Below are positions 42,388-51,355 of a DNA stretch of 64,000 nt, one piece after another (position 1 is the first letter of the stretch; each line of letters begins with the position of its first letter). The notes under the pieces were generated by a model, which did not search any database, was not told where the DNA came from, and saw nothing but the letters and a program-made list of their open reading frames with translations. A program made the translations under genes and the position numbers. The stretch lies in assembly GCA_002007745.1 (NCBI GenBank), contig CP019882.1:1550001-1614000 (forward strand), written 5' to 3'. This DNA is from Mycolicibacterium litorale (GTDB lineage: Bacteria; Actinomycetota; Actinomycetes; Mycobacteriales; Mycobacteriaceae).

Positions 42388-43188
42388 CTAGCCCCGCGAC
42401 CCTCCGGATTCGGCCGCGGCGCGGTAGCCGCGGATCGCAAGCGGTCCGACAAGTGCGCCCAGGATCACAGTCCAGATCAGTCCCTGCAGTAGTGCCTGCA
42501 GTGGCAACCCGCCCTGAGCAAGGGCGCGCATCGAGCCGACAATCGGCTCCATCGGTTGTAATCGCAGCAGCGGCCACATCCATGAAGGCAGCGATTCGAC
42601 TGGCGGGGAACCTGAGCTGGCGAACACGGCCGTGATGGCCGGCAGCGCCAGCCAGATGAGCATCGTGCCGTCCTTGGCCCGCACCGCGATCGCGATCACC
42701 GCCATCGCGAAGACGATGACGACCATCACCGGTACGAACAGGAACAGCAGCAGCGCGAGGGGGCCGCCGTGAAAGCGGAACCCCAGTCCGACTCCGACCA
42801 GCGTGATGACGGCTGTACTGGCCATCGTTCGCACTGCCTCGGCGATGAGCCGGCCGGTGAGGGCGCTCGCGCGGTTCAGCGGCAACGCCCACAATCGGCT
42901 GAGCAGCCCGCTGTCGCGCTCGAAGGACAGTGAAAGGCCGGCTGCCAGCGAGCCGGAGATCGCTCCGGCTATTGCGCACGTCGGCACCAAACCATAAAGA
43001 CTGCTTGTGCCGGTGATGCGCAGGATCGATTTGCCGACCAACAGGTAGTAGATGATCAACAGGAATGTCGGGAACAGCACCGATTGAATGGGCACAACCG
43101 GCGCGCGCCGCCAGTGAGTGAGCAGTTGGCCGGCGATGACCAGGCTTTCGTTGACCAGTGAGCTGCGCAGACGGGGATTCGCGGTCAT
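42388..43188 (-). CDS. ABC transporter permease (DrrC/ABC-2 type)
   Basis: A protein of 266 residues starting at ATG 43188, which overlaps the upstream permease stop (ATGA). It has six hydrophobic segments in the ABC-2 pattern (SVLFPTFLLIIYYLLVG; LVPTCAIAGAISGSLAAGL; AVITLVGVGLGF; VVIVFAMAVIAIAV; WLALPAITAVFA; ILGALVGPLAI). Last gene of a three-gene exporter operon with two permeases, the layout of DrrABC, which exports PDIM and phenolic glycolipid in M. tuberculosis. Predicted export or translocation of the locus product or an intermediate. Confidence 0.85.
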   Translation of the reverse strand: MTANPRLRSSLVNESLVIAGQLLTHWRRAPVVPIQSVLFPTFLLIIYYLLVGKSILRITGTSSLYGLVPTCAIAGAISGSLAAGLSLSFERDSGLLSRLWALPLNRASALTGRLIAEAVRTMASTAVITLVGVGLGFRFHGGPLALLLFLFVPVMVVIVFAMAVIAIAVRAKDGTMLIWLALPAITAVFASSGSPPVESLPSWMWPLLRLQPMEPIVGSMRALAQGGLPLQALLQGLIWTVILGALVGPLAIRGYRAAAESGGSRG

Positions 43189-43940
43189 AGCGTCCGCCGT
43201 TGCATCCGCACCGCGACGGCGCCGAATCCCACCAGCAGTCCGAGACACCAGGCCAGGCTGTGGGCGAGATTGCCGATCTCCACGTTGCCGGCGGCCAATC
43301 CCCGCAGTGTCTCGGTCACCTGGGAAACCGGCTGATAGCGGACGAAACCGTGCAGCCAGTCCGGGAATGAGTCGACGGGCGCCATCCCGGTCGACACCAT
43401 CACCAGAATCGTTTGAGGCACCAGCAGCACCTGACTGGAGCCCCCACCCTTGGCGATCGACGTCCGGGCGATCCCCGCGCCGGTCGCGTCCGCGGCAAGC
43501 GACAGCGCCAAGGTGAGTGCCAGCACGAGCACCATGAAAGCCACCAGATAGCCGGGGCCGCTGTACATCCGGAAGCCGAACGCATAGCCGACGGCGATGG
43601 TCGCGAATAGGGCCAACGCGCCGCGAAGGAGGCAGTAGAGCATACGGGCGGTAAGCGGCGCCATGGTGGAGATGGGCAATGTGCGCAGGCGAACACTGAG
43701 CTCGGACTGCTGGTCTCGAGTCGCCCGGTCAACGGTGGTCAGCGCGCCGAGCAGGGTCACCTGGACGATGATGACCGGCAGCAGGTACTGCGGGTAGCCG
43801 ATCCCGCCGGTGTCGATCACGTTGCGCAGGGCGAAGTTGAACACCATGAAGTTGCCGGCCGGAGCCAGCACCGCGAAGGGCAGATCGTCGCGGAGTGTGT
43901 CGTGCACTATGCGCTCGGTGAGGGCAGCAACTGCTGTCAC
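43185..43940 (-). CDS. ABC transporter permease (DrrB/ABC-2 type)
   Basis: A protein of 251 residues with six hydrophobic segments (YLLPVIIVQVTLLGAL; GALALFATIAVGYAFGF; YLVAFMVLVLALTLALSLAA; VPQTILVMVSTGMAPV; SLAWCLGLLVGFGAVAV). GTG 43940 overlaps the ATPase stop, and its stop overlaps the next permease, so all three proteins are translationally coupled. Same membrane family as DrrB. Confidence 0.87.
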   Translation of the reverse strand: MTAVAALTERIVHDTLRDDLPFAVLAPAGNFMVFNFALRNVIDTGGIGYPQYLLPVIIVQVTLLGALTTVDRATRDQQSELSVRLRTLPISTMAPLTARMLYCLLRGALALFATIAVGYAFGFRMYSGPGYLVAFMVLVLALTLALSLAADATGAGIARTSIAKGGGSSQVLLVPQTILVMVSTGMAPVDSFPDWLHGFVRYQPVSQVTETLRGLAAGNVEIGNLAHSLAWCLGLLVGFGAVAVRMQRRTL

Positions 43941-44866
43941 GTGGTGGCGCCATCTGTGAGATGCAGAAAGACCTCGTCGAGGGAGGGCCGGCGCAGCGAA
44001 ATGTCGGCCAACTCAACGTCGAGCTGGTCGACCCGGCGAAACACCTCGCTGAGCGTCGATACCCCGTTGGGCGCCAACACCGACACGGTATTGGCCTCTT
44101 CGTCGAGTTGGGCGTCCTGAAGATCCGCGACCACGGCGAGGATCTTGGGGAGGTCTGCGGGATTGGTGGGGCTCACAGTGCAGTAGCTGAATCCCATCCG
44201 GCTCTTGAGGGAATCAGCCGTCCCGGTGGCAATCACACGGCCGTGGTCGATGACGACGATCGAGTCGCTGAGGATGTCGGCCTCCTCGAGATACTGCGTC
44301 GTCAGCAGCACCGTGACACCTTGAGCTGCCAACCCTGAGACCAGATCCCATACCGCGCGCCTGCTACGCGGATCCAGTCCGGTGGTCGGTTCGTCGAGAA
44401 AAAGTACCTTGGGTGAAACCACAAGTGCGGCGGCGATATCGATTCGGCGCCGCATCCCACCGGAGTAGGTGTCCACCCGCCGGTCAGCGGCGTCTGCCAT
44501 GTCGAACTGCTCGATCAACGCGTCGGCCCGTGCGCGGGCGTCTTTGCGGCGCATGCCGTGCAGCCGACTGAACATCACCAGGTTTTCGCGCCCGGTCAGC
44601 TGCCAGTCCAGCGCGGCGTGTTGCCCGGTCATCGCGATGGATTCCCGCACCTGGGCCGCTTCTTTGACGACGTCGAATCCGGCCACGATCGCTTTGCCAT
44701 AGCTCGGCCGCATCAGCGTCGACAAGATGTTGATGGTGGTCGTCTTTCCCGCGCCGTTGTGGCCGAGCAAAGCGCAGATCGACCCGGTGGCAACGGAAAA
44801 ACTCACGTCCTGCAGCGCAAGTATGTTTCCGTCGAAAGTCTTCGCCACACCGTCTAGCTCGATCAC
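43937..44866 (-). CDS. ABC transporter ATPase (DrrA-like)
   Basis: A protein of 309 residues: Walker A LLGHNGAGKTTTINIL, signature YSGGMRRRIDIAAAL, Walker B VLFLDEPTTGLD and H-loop LLTTQYLEE, followed by a C-terminal extension typical of the DrrA type. GTG 44866 opens the operon. The 118-bp gap upstream (44867-44984), before the epimerase gene that also reads leftward, presumably holds its promoter. It drives the two permeases encoded next. Confidence 0.93.
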   Translation of the reverse strand: MIELDGVAKTFDGNILALQDVSFSVATGSICALLGHNGAGKTTTINILSTLMRPSYGKAIVAGFDVVKEAAQVRESIAMTGQHAALDWQLTGRENLVMFSRLHGMRRKDARARADALIEQFDMADAADRRVDTYSGGMRRRIDIAAALVVSPKVLFLDEPTTGLDPRSRRAVWDLVSGLAAQGVTVLLTTQYLEEADILSDSIVVIDHGRVIATGTADSLKSRMGFSYCTVSPTNPADLPKILAVVADLQDAQLDEEANTVSVLAPNGVSTLSEVFRRVDQLDVELADISLRRPSLDEVFLHLTDGATT

Positions 44867-44984
44867 AAATATCGACCATAGCGTGAGGGGACTGTGTTCG
44901 GGAGGAGTAGCTTCGCGGTAAGCGAGAAATTCAAAAGCTGACCTATCTCTTTGTTGCCGGACGAAGGGATTTCGCAGTACCCGG

Positions 44985-46040
44985 TTAATTCTCGATCCAG
45001 TCGAGCAACGCCTGCGTGCCTTTCTCCAGCGACCACGCGGGCCGCCAATTCAGGTCCTCCACGGCGGGCTCGATGTCACACCGCGCGGCGCGTACGTCGC
45101 CGTCGCGGAATTTGCCGACGACCACCGGATCGGGTGCGCCGCAGCTGGTTGCAAGTTGCTGTGCGAGCTGATGAATCGTTGTCGGGACGCCTGAGCCGAT
45201 GTCGACGTAGCGCGATGGCTCCGCCGGACCGGAGACCGCCGCATAGAGCGCTTCGACAACGTCGTCGATGTAGACGAAATCGCGCAGGATCTGTCCGTCT
45301 TCGTAGACCTCCAAGGCCTGTTTCTGCCGAGACAGCCGTGCGAAAAGGGCGACGATCCCGGTGTAGGAATTCGTCAGGGATTGGCCGGGCCCGTAGACGT
45401 TCTGCAAACGCAGCACACTGAGCCTGGTGTCATGTGCCGCTGTCCAGCCAGCCAGGATGTGTTCCTGGGCGAGTTTGGTAGCCGCGTAAATGTTGGTCGG
45501 ACGGGGTTCGGTGCGCATGGCGCTGCTCGCCAGCGGCACGGCCGCCTCGCCGCTCGGTCCCTGCGGATCCCACCGGCCCGCAACGAGTTGAGCATGGCTG
45601 CGGGGGTGCGGATAGAAAACCTCATCGCCGGCGCGCCAGGCGCCTTCGCCGTAGACGGCACGCGACGAGGCAAGCACCACCTGGTCGGGTACGTGCCCGC
45701 AGCGGCTCAGCGCGTCGAGCAGTTGCGTCGTTCCCACCACATTCACCGAACCGTGGCGCGTTGCCTCGGTGAGTGACTGCGCCGTCCCCGTCTCGGCTGC
45801 CAAATGCACGATCTGCGACGGTTTGAACAATCTCAGAACGGCGTCGCAATCAGGCGCATGAGTGACGTCGCCGGTGTACAGCCGCACCGACGGCGGTAGA
45901 TCGATCGTCGTATTCTCAGCGTGGACTTGCGGATGCAAGATGTCCATCACGGCCACGTCGTAACCGGCTTCTGCGAGGCGGCGGGACAGCGCCGACCCGA
46001 TGAACCCGGCGCCGCCGGTGATGAGGACAGACTCGGACAA
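44985..46040 (-). CDS. NAD-dependent sugar epimerase/reductase (extended SDR)
   Basis: A protein of 351 residues: [27 protein letters not shown], catalytic YAATK and RDFVYIDDVVEAL. The central insertion (about 155-185) is longer than in a plain UDP-glucose 4-epimerase. It could be an epimerase or a 4-ketoreductase acting on dTDP-4-keto-6-deoxy sugars, for example one giving 6-deoxytalose from the RmlC product. That is speculation from context. TTG 46040 has AGGAAGG upstream and lies 19 bp after acyltransferase C, so they are co-transcribed. Confidence 0.82.
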   Translation of the reverse strand: MSESVLITGGAGFIGSALSRRLAEAGYDVAVMDILHPQVHAENTTIDLPPSVRLYTGDVTHAPDCDAVLRLFKPSQIVHLAAETGTAQSLTEATRHGSVNVVGTTQLLDALSRCGHVPDQVVLASSRAVYGEGAWRAGDEVFYPHPRSHAQLVAGRWDPQGPSGEAAVPLASSAMRTEPRPTNIYAATKLAQEHILAGWTAAHDTRLSVLRLQNVYGPGQSLTNSYTGIVALFARLSRQKQALEVYEDGQILRDFVYIDDVVEALYAAVSGPAEPSRYVDIGSGVPTTIHQLAQQLATSCGAPDPVVVGKFRDGDVRAARCDIEPAVEDLNWRPAWSLEKGTQALLDWIEN

Positions 46041-46059
46041 GGTTGTGCCTTCCTGAGTG

Positions 46060-48249
46060 TTACGCGTGGGCGAGTGCGCGGTCGGTCAGCGTTCCGATGG
46101 CGGGCGCCAGTTGACGGGAGTAGGGGATGGACACATGACTGACGTCCATGTACACCAACGTGTTGCCGACGACGACCGGGCAGCGTTCGGTGGTGCAGAA
46201 CAAATCGCTGACATCGGCATACTGTCCACCGCCGGCCACAGCCGCCGCAGTCTCCGCGGCAATGCCGGATTCGTTGACCGCAGTTGACCGTTGCGGGTTG
46301 CAGGCCGCCGCATTGCCGAGGTTGCCGGACAGACAGATCGGCACGTTCGCATGTGGACTCGCGGCCGGACCCAGTACCAGCACCTGACTACCGATATCGC
46401 GGAGCCGCCGCACCAGTCGGGTCAGGCTTTCGACCCATGCGGTGTCGTAGGCCTTGAAGCCGGTCATCGTCTCGTCGAAGCCGTAACCCCGCCAGACGCT
46501 CACCACCACCAACCGGGGTCGCTCGGCCTGCAGCCGGGCCATGACCTCGGCACGCCATTGCTCACAATGTTGTAGATCTTCGATCATCCGACGGAACACG
46601 CCGCCGACCTCGACATCCATCACCGGGCAGGCTTCTTTGGCCATCATCTCCAACCGCCAATGTCGTTGGGCGGCAATCTGTTGGAAGGCCGGTGTCCACA
46701 TCGCCGCATGCGAGTCGCCGATGAGGGCCACCGTTGTGGCTGACGTGACGTCGCCCATCGCGCATTCGGGCTGCCCGCTTTCGTAGGGTGTGCGTAGGCA
46801 CCCGTTGTAGGTGAAGTTCCGTTGTTCGCCGGACAGGTTGCCCAGTGGCGGGGCCAGATTGGCCGGAACGGGTCTGGGGCCGACGGACTCCGCGAGGGCA
46901 GTTTGCACCTGAGCGAAGGCTTGTCGCACCGCAGCGTCGTAATCGCCCATGCCTGAACCCGGTACCACGGCGGCGGGGGCGGTGAACGCCACGGGCGTGG
47001 CCGGCGCACCGTGGCCGACGGGGGTAGGGACGACCTTCAGGAGCCCGAGGCCCGCGGCGACGGCGGTTGCGGTGGCCAGCGCGCCGAGGCCGAGACTGCG
47101 CCACGGCGAGTTGCGGAGCTTGGGTGCGAAACGCAGCGGGTTTTCGAGATAACGCAGAGTCACCCATGCCAGGACGGCGGCCAACAGTGCCGCGATGATC
47201 CGCTCGGCCAGTCCCAGCGGGTGGCCCAGCACCGCTGGTGCGAGCACCAGCACCGGCCAGTGCCACAAGTACCACGAGTAGGAAATCCTGCCGACCGCAC
47301 GCATCGGCGGCGTGCTCAGGAATTGACCGCAACCTTGCGACGGGGTGGCACAGCCAGCTCCGATCACCAGTACCGCGCCCAGCGTGGGCAGCAGCGCGGC
47401 GGTGCCGGGAAAAGGCGTGGTCGAGGTGAACCACAGGCAGGCGAGCATGATCGCACCCAAACCGCTCCAGCCCGCGACTGCCGCCGCCCGGGGCGAGAGC
47501 CGTTGCCAGTGAATCGACGTCAGCGCCACCAGACCACCGATGGCCAATTGCCATGCACGGGTTGGTAGCGAAAAGAATGCCAACGCCGGCACCACGTAGG
47601 TGATCACCATCGAGAGTGCGAACGATGCCGCGGCGACCAGACCGAGAACTACCAGATAGGGGCGCGGCGAAGCGCCGATGGCCCGCGTCTTGTCGCGCCG
47701 GACTCGGCGGATGGCCCACGCCGTGCCCAGGATCAGCGGCGCCCACACCAGGTAGAACTGCTCCTCGACGCCCAGCGACCAGTAATGCAGGAAGGGCGAC
47801 GGGGTCAGGAAGTCCGAGAAGTAGTTGACGTTGTCGAGAAAGAACCAGTAGTTGCCGACATAGAGCGCGCTGGTGATGCCGTCGTACAACACGGTTGGGA
47901 CTCGAAGCGGCGCCAAGAGAAACAGCGACGCGACCATGGTGACAACTCCGACGGTGGCCGAGGCAGGCAGTAGCCGGCGCGCTCTCGCCCCGTAAAAGCT
48001 GCGTAACCGGACGGTTCCGCTCCCGCTGACTTCGCGCCAGAGTAGACCGGTGATCAGGAATCCGGAGATGACGAAGAAGACGTCCACTCCCACGTAACCA
48101 CCGTTGATTCCGGGTACCGCGGCGTGGAACAGGACGACGGCCGTGACCGCGACGGCGCGCAGGCCCTCGATGTCTGGGCGGAAGTGGGTCTGCCCGAACT
48201 CCCGACTCCGCTGTTCTTCAGCAGTATTAAGGCTGTCGGCGTGGGGCAA
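46060..48249 (-). CDS. OafA-like membrane acyltransferase with SGNH domain, copy C
   Basis: Intact, 729 residues from TTG 48249, chosen because all four paralogues begin with TTG followed by codons for x-(H/N)-ADS; the frame is open to 48297. Acyltransferase-3 domain: FRPDIEGLRAVAVTAVVLFH, GVDVFFVISGFLITGLLWRE, RARRLLPAS, LHYWSLGVEEQFYLVWAP and about ten TM segments. Periplasmic SGNH domain: LIGDSHAAMW, and YMDVSHVSIPYSRQ with the catalytic-type Asp-x-x-His. Predicted to acylate a sugar of the exported lipid at the outer face. It is a useful intact reference for repairing copies A and D. Confidence 0.92.
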   Translation of the reverse strand: MPHADSLNTAEEQRSREFGQTHFRPDIEGLRAVAVTAVVLFHAAVPGINGGYVGVDVFFVISGFLITGLLWREVSGSGTVRLRSFYGARARRLLPASATVGVVTMVASLFLLAPLRVPTVLYDGITSALYVGNYWFFLDNVNYFSDFLTPSPFLHYWSLGVEEQFYLVWAPLILGTAWAIRRVRRDKTRAIGASPRPYLVVLGLVAAASFALSMVITYVVPALAFFSLPTRAWQLAIGGLVALTSIHWQRLSPRAAAVAGWSGLGAIMLACLWFTSTTPFPGTAALLPTLGAVLVIGAGCATPSQGCGQFLSTPPMRAVGRISYSWYLWHWPVLVLAPAVLGHPLGLAERIIAALLAAVLAWVTLRYLENPLRFAPKLRNSPWRSLGLGALATATAVAAGLGLLKVVPTPVGHGAPATPVAFTAPAAVVPGSGMGDYDAAVRQAFAQVQTALAESVGPRPVPANLAPPLGNLSGEQRNFTYNGCLRTPYESGQPECAMGDVTSATTVALIGDSHAAMWTPAFQQIAAQRHWRLEMMAKEACPVMDVEVGGVFRRMIEDLQHCEQWRAEVMARLQAERPRLVVVSVWRGYGFDETMTGFKAYDTAWVESLTRLVRRLRDIGSQVLVLGPAASPHANVPICLSGNLGNAAACNPQRSTAVNESGIAAETAAAVAGGGQYADVSDLFCTTERCPVVVGNTLVYMDVSHVSIPYSRQLAPAIGTLTDRALAHA

Positions 48250-48289
48250 TGTTACAAACCTGCCTAGCAATTGGATGTGTTGATTGCGA

Positions 48290-48304
48290 CGAGGCATTCT
48301 TACA
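48290..48304 (-). promoter_or_regulatory. Conserved leader motif, acyltransferase C
   Basis: TGTAAGAATGCCTCG on the - strand, 40 bp before TTG 48249. Identical to the element ahead of copy D. Confidence 0.5.
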
Positions 48305-48336
48305 CTCGGTCGAACCCATCATGGTGGTTTCGATAC

Positions 48337-50528
48337 CTACTGCCCCTGGGCGAGTGTGCGATCCATCAGCGTGCCGATAGCCGGTGCCAGTAGGCGTACA
48401 TACTCGATTGTCAGATGCTTCTCCACGTACACCAAGGTGTTGCCGACGATCACGGGGCATTGTTTTGCAGTGCAGAAAAGCTCTGTGAGATCGGCATATT
48501 GTCCGCCGCCCACTCGAACAGCGGCGGCCTCAGCAGCGACACCAGACTCATTCACTGCGGTCGCCCTTGCCGGCGAGCAGGCGGTCGCGTCGTCGAGATG
48601 GGCGGACAGACACGTAGGCACTGACTGAGGATCGGGTACGGGGCCGAGGACAAGTACCTGGGCGCCGGTGTCGCGCAACCGCCGCACCAACTGGGTCAGC
48701 GCATCGAGCCAGGCCGGGCTGTATGAAGTGAAGCCCGCGGAGTAGCCCGACTCAACGCCGTATTGCCGCGACATGCTTACGACTACCAACTGAGGGCGTT
48801 CGATGCTTAATCGATCGATGACTTGCGGCCGCCATCGCTCGCACTCCGTGTAGTTCCGATGTAGTTGGGGGCTGCTGATGGGCAGATCCAACATGGGACA
48901 CCCCGCCTTGACAAGTAACTCCAGCCGCCATTGCCGTTCATCGGCAACTTTGCGGAACGCCTGGTTCCACATGGCTGCATGCGAGTCACCGATCACTGCC
49001 ACCTTCGTCGGCGAGGAGGTGTCGCCCGAAACACACTCCCTCAGCTTGCTCTGCCAACCGGCGAGCAGACAGCCGCTGATGTAAAGGTCGTTTAATTCCG
49101 CTGCCGCGTTGGCGATCGGCGGTTGCAGGTTAGACGGGACCGCCTTGGTTTCTGCCGAAGCCGCGACGGCCGCGTGAACTTCAGCGAAGGCGCGGCGGAC
49201 TAATGCGTCATATTCAGTGACATCTGACCCCAGGGGGGCAGAGCTATTGGTGCTAATACTGGCGGCGGGGTTGGCGCTCCACGACCGATCGGAACCGGAA
49301 CGACGACCAATAACACTGCGCCCGTGCATACCGCAATAGCAGTGACAACGGAACCCAACCCTAGGCTGCGCCAGGGCGAGTTGCGGATCCATGGGGCGAA
49401 ACGTAGCGGGTTCTCGATGAATCGCAGCGTCAGAATTGCCAACCCGGCGGAGACAAGGACGGCTGTCAGCCTGGTAGCCAAGCCCAGTGGGTGACCGAGC
49501 AATAGAGGCGCGAAGATCAACACTGGCCAGTGCCACAGGTACCACGAGTAGGAAATACGGCCGATGCCGCGCATAAGCGGCAGGGTCAGAATCCGACCGC
49601 AACCCAGCGTCGGGTTACGAGAGCCCGCGCCGATTATCAACGCTGTACCCGCAGTGGGTAGTAGTGCTGCGATGCCTGGATAGAGCGTGGCCTCGCTAAA
49701 CCAGGTGCAGGCCAGCAGGAGCGCCCCAATTCCCGCAGATCCTGCGATGGCGGAGTTCCGTGGGGAAAGGCGGCGCCATTCGGAGGTGGTGAGTGCGATC
49801 AGGCCGCCGACGGCAAGCTGCCAGGCCCGGGTTGGCAGCGAGAAGAAGGCTACAAATGGCGCCCAGTACGAAACCGCCAGTGATAGCGCCAACGAAATCG
49901 CGCCCACCGACGTCAGGACTACCAAGTAGGGGCGTCGTGAATAGGTCGCTTGGAAGGGCGGGTGCTTTCGTTCGCGGTTTCTTCGCCGGATCAGCCATGC
50001 CGTAGAGAGGATGAGCGGTGCCCACGCCAGGTAGAACTGCTCCTCAACGCCCAACGACCAGTAGTGGAGGAATGGCGACGGTGGTAAGTAGGGGGATGAG
50101 TAGTCGATGCCTTGCAGGACAAAACGATAATTGCTGACATACAACGAGCTGTAAATACCGTCAACGAGAACGGTCCGGGCCTGAAGGGGCGGCAGGAGGG
50201 CAGCTGCGCCTAGCGCTGTGATAACCGTAACGACCGCGGATGCAGGCAGCAACCTTCGGGCCCGCGCGCCGTAGAAACTGCGCAACCGAACGGTGCCGGT
50301 CGTGTTTACCTCGCGCCAAAGTAAGCCAGTGATCAGGAAGCCCGAAATCACAAAGAACACGTCGACGCCCACGTAACCACCACTGAGCCAGAGCACCCCA
50401 GCGTGGAACAGGACCACGGCTGTGACCGCGACGGCGCGCAGGCCCTCGATGTCTGGGCGGAAGTGCGTCTGCCCGCCCTGCCGATTCTGCTGCTCCTCGG
50501 CAGCGCTAAGGCTGTCGGCGTGAGCCAA
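48337..50528 (-). CDS. OafA-like membrane acyltransferase with SGNH domain, copy D; -1 frameshift near 49233
   Basis: TTG 50528 start. The acyltransferase-3 domain (FRPDIEGLRAVAVTAVVLFH, GVDVFFVISGFLITGLLWRE, YWSLGVEEQFYLAWAP) is intact. The frame breaks at a six-base G run (49233-49238 on the + strand). The first frame ends in nonsense near 49200; the SGNH part continues in another frame to 48337 (GSDVTEYDALVRRAF, VIGDSHAAMW). One extra base restores about 730 residues. The late catalytic motif differs from the other copies: YVEKHLTIEY replaces YMDVSHVSIPY, losing the Asp and one residue. The SGNH half may therefore be impaired even if the frameshift is an artefact. Confidence 0.86.
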
Positions 50529-50571
50529 ATTTCACCTACCTGCTCAATCAGCGAATGCGTCGAATTGAAAT

Positions 50572-50586
50572 CGAGGCATTCTTACA
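50572..50586 (-). promoter_or_regulatory. Conserved leader motif, acyltransferase D
   Basis: TGTAAGAATGCCTCG on the - strand, 43 bp before TTG 50528. Identical to the element of copy C and nearly so to that of copy A. Confidence 0.5.
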
Positions 50587-50655
50587 TTGCAGGTGCAGCA
50601 CCGGAGGTCATTTCGTGATCGCCGGGACTTTCCGCTCGCGAGCAGCGCCCTGCAG

Positions 50656-51156
50656 TCACGCGTGGTCGGCGATCCACTCGTCGGTGTACTGCAGCGTCGC
50701 GGGGATGCTCTGCGCCAGACTCGCTCCGATCGACTTCTCGAGTTTGCCTCCCACGAAAGGGATTTTGACGTCGACCCTGCCGGCGGAGCGTAGTTGGGAG
50801 ATCATGTCCAGCTGGGTCAGCCGATTGTCCGCGCGGCTCGAACCCAGACCGCCGGATGCCCAGACGTGGCTGGTGCCGCTGAGGTGACCGTCCTCGGTTT
50901 TCCGCCAGACCTCGCGATAGGTCAGTTTCAGGTCGCCGGGCACGAAATTGACAACGAGGGCGGGCAGGATCTGCCGGCCCAGATGTTGAGTTATCTGTAC
51001 CTCCACTGCGCCGTCGGCGTCGACGACCAGCGAATCCAAGGTGGATGAGGCATCACCGGCCAGCCGGTCAAGCCAGTAATCCTCACTGCCGAAGGCGGCC
51101 TGAATCTGGTGGATGCTGGCGGCGCATTCGGTGACGATCTCGAAAGAGTGCGGCAT
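50656..51156 (-). CDS. DUF2505 (SRPBCC-like) protein
   Basis: A protein of 166 residues, no signal peptide or TM. The pattern MPHSFEIVTECAASIHQIQAAF, a central LTYREVWRK, and a C-terminal amphipathic helix near KLEKSIGASLAQSIPATLQYTDEW fit the DUF2505 family, common in mycobacteria and related to START-like ligand-binding folds. Function unknown; possibly binds a lipid. It diverges from glycosyltransferase 4 and lies downstream of no obvious operon partner. Confidence 0.75.
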   Translation of the reverse strand: MPHSFEIVTECAASIHQIQAAFGSEDYWLDRLAGDASSTLDSLVVDADGAVEVQITQHLGRQILPALVVNFVPGDLKLTYREVWRKTEDGHLSGTSHVWASGGLGSSRADNRLTQLDMISQLRSAGRVDVKIPFVGGKLEKSIGASLAQSIPATLQYTDEWIADHA

Positions 51157-51355
51157 AGCCGACCATTTTTACTCGCTCCCGGCGCAGGGCGGAAACCTGT
51201 ATGCGGTCCCACCTGGATGTGGTAGAGATCGTCGCGTGAGTATCGGCGGCCCTCTGGTGCTGATGGCAGTCGTGAGTCAGGAGCGTTGATCATCGGAGTC
51301 ACCCCGGTGTCCCCGCGGGCCACCCGTCGGAAGTGAAAGGTCGAAACGTCCTTCG
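51157..51355. promoter_or_regulatory. Divergent promoter region between DUF2505 gene and glycosyltransferase 4
   Basis: 199 bp between divergent starts. Nothing beyond a weak purine-rich ribosome site (GGAAGTGAAAGG) well upstream of ATG 51356 was recognised. Confidence 0.35.
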
